Part shown: positions 22,432 through 23,203 of the stretch, one piece after another
Layout: every line of letters starts with the position of its first letter
How positions within the stretch are numbered: the first letter of the stretch is position 1
Assembly (NCBI GenBank): GCA_030841245.1
Contig: JAVEDG010000422.1
Location: forward strand, 1 to 23,203
Reading direction: 5' to 3'
DNA from: Actinomycetota bacterium
GTDB lineage: Bacteria > Actinomycetota > Actinomycetes > JACCUZ01
DNA: 23,203 nucleotides
Position numbers and translations under genes: made by a program
Notes under the pieces: model-generated
Database searches by the model: none
What the model was told of the DNA's origin: nothing
What the model saw: the letters and a program-made list of their open reading frames with translations, nothing else

Positions 22432-23203
22432 ATGCCCGAGCACCGGCGCCTCGAACCCTCCGTGCCCTGGGTGCAGGTCGTCGCCACCGAGGCCGACTGG
22501 GACGCTGCCGAGCCGGCGCTGCTGACCGCGACGTACAGCCAGCTGGCCCTGATCCGGGCGTTCGAGGAGTACGTGCTCGAGCTGGCGGCCGCAGGGCTGG
22601 TGCACGGTCCCGCCCACTCGAGCATCGGCCAGGAGGGTGGAGCGGTCGGCTCCGTGCTGGCGCTCACCAGCGAGGACACCGTCAACGGCTCGCACCGCGG
22701 GCACCACCAGTTTCTGGCCAAGGTGCTCCACCACGTCGAGCCCAAGGGCATCGACCCGACCGCACCGATGTCCGACGACGTACACGCAGTGCTGTTGCGC
22801 ACCCTCGCCGAGATCTGCGGGCTGGACCGCGGGTGGAGCCACGGCCGCGGCGGGTCCATGCACCTGCAGTGGCGCGAGGCCGGGGCGATCGGCACCAACG
22901 CGATCGTGGGCGGCGGAGTGCCGCTGGCCGCCGGCTCGGCGTGGTCGCACCGCCAGGCCGGGACCGACGCGGTGGCCGTGACCTACTTCGGCGACGGGGC
23001 CGTCAACATCGGCTCGACCCTGGAGACGATGAACCTCGCCGCGGCGTGGCGGCTGCCGCTGTGCTTCTTCATCGAGAACAACCAGTACGCCGTGTCGACC
23101 AGCGTCCACGAGGCCACCGGCGAGGCTCGCCTCTCGGCTCGCGGTCCCGGCTTCGGGATCCCGAGCTGGAAGGTCGACGGCATGGACCCGCTGGCCGTGC
23201 ACC
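22432..23203 (+). CDS. Thiamine-diphosphate-dependent dehydrogenase E1 component, alpha part (3' end outside window)
   Basis: 257 residues are visible and the frame is open at the window edge. It shows the E1-alpha pattern: GPAHSSIGQEGGAVG, SHGRGGSMHL, and the thiamine-diphosphate motif from GDG (residues 187-189) to NN (216-217) in FIENNQYAVST. Such enzymes decarboxylate 2-oxoacids (pyruvate, branched-chain 2-oxoacids) or acetoin and pass the acyl group to a lipoyl E2. The segment SHRGHHQFLAKVL is, from memory, common in long E1 proteins where alpha and beta are fused, so the gene may run for over 2 kb. ATG 22432 with ribosome binding site AGGAG at 22421-22425. It is divergent from the VOC-gntR operon with the GntR palindrome between them. 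Confidence 0.92.
   Translation, partial: MPEHRRLEPSVPWVQVVATEADWDAAEPALLTATYSQLALIRAFEEYVLELAAAGLVHGPAHSSIGQEGGAVGSVLALTSEDTVNGSHRGHHQFLAKVLHHVEPKGIDPTAPMSDDVHAVLLRTLAEICGLDRGWSHGRGGSMHLQWREAGAIGTNAIVGGGVPLAAGSAWSHRQAGTDAVAVTYFGDGAVNIGSTLETMNLAAAWRLPLCFFIENNQYAVSTSVHEATGEARLSARGPGFGIPSWKVDGMDPLAVH

Noticed and set aside
1..23203. CRISPR arrays, insertion sequences, phage or defence genes.
   Set aside because: No direct-repeat array, terminal inverted repeats, transposase, integrase, or nuclease/helicase genes were seen on either strand.

Overview
The window is GC-rich (by eye about 70%), codon third positions are nearly all G or C, start codons are a mix of ATG, GTG and TTG, and genes often overlap by 1 to 8 bases. 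This points to an actinobacterium (class Actinomycetes). The genus cannot be fixed from the sequence alone.

Left end (about 1-4800): a cyclic-di-GMP signalling protein (GAF-PAS-PAS-GGDEF-EAL, minus strand), a divergent acyl-CoA synthetase, and a tRNA-Ser(GCU). These look like ordinary chromosomal genes.

Right of the tRNA is a catabolic and transport island of about 18 kb. A leftward operon (7726 to 4827) holds a substrate-binding-protein-like gene with an in-frame TGA, a LacI-family repressor, a frameshifted MmcQ/YjbR gene and an SRPBCC protein. A rightward operon (7866-12824) encodes a Liv-type ABC importer: lipoprotein, LivH, a LivM-LivG fusion and LivF. Convergent to it lies a leftward pair, an FAD oxidoreductase and an M24-fold protein (15567 to 12809). 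A rightward enzyme series (15662-21018) follows: a C-C hydrolase-like alpha/beta hydrolase, a 3-hydroxyisobutyrate-dehydrogenase-like enzyme, a second M24 protein, a succinate-semialdehyde-type aldehyde dehydrogenase and a VOC protein. The right end has a GntR/FCD regulator co-transcribed with another VOC protein (leftward), and a divergent thiamine-diphosphate E1-alpha gene cut by the window edge.

The most informative signal is a palindrome close to GCAATCGATTGC, present once in front of the SBP-like/lacI operon, once at the Liv operon, once between the M24 gene and the hydrolase, and once before the dehydrogenase. Three of the four sit just downstream of a TTGACA box. This defines a probable LacI regulon that links import to degradation of one unknown substrate. 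A second palindrome (ATTGGATCCAAT, with a partial copy 52 bp away) marks the likely operators of the GntR regulator.

Inference: the substrate is a small molecule that enters through a Liv-type importer, is cut by an alpha/beta C-C or ester hydrolase and by creatinase-like M24 enzymes, and drains through a beta-hydroxyacid dehydrogenase, an aldehyde dehydrogenase and perhaps a 2-oxoacid dehydrogenase. Its identity is not shown by the sequence.
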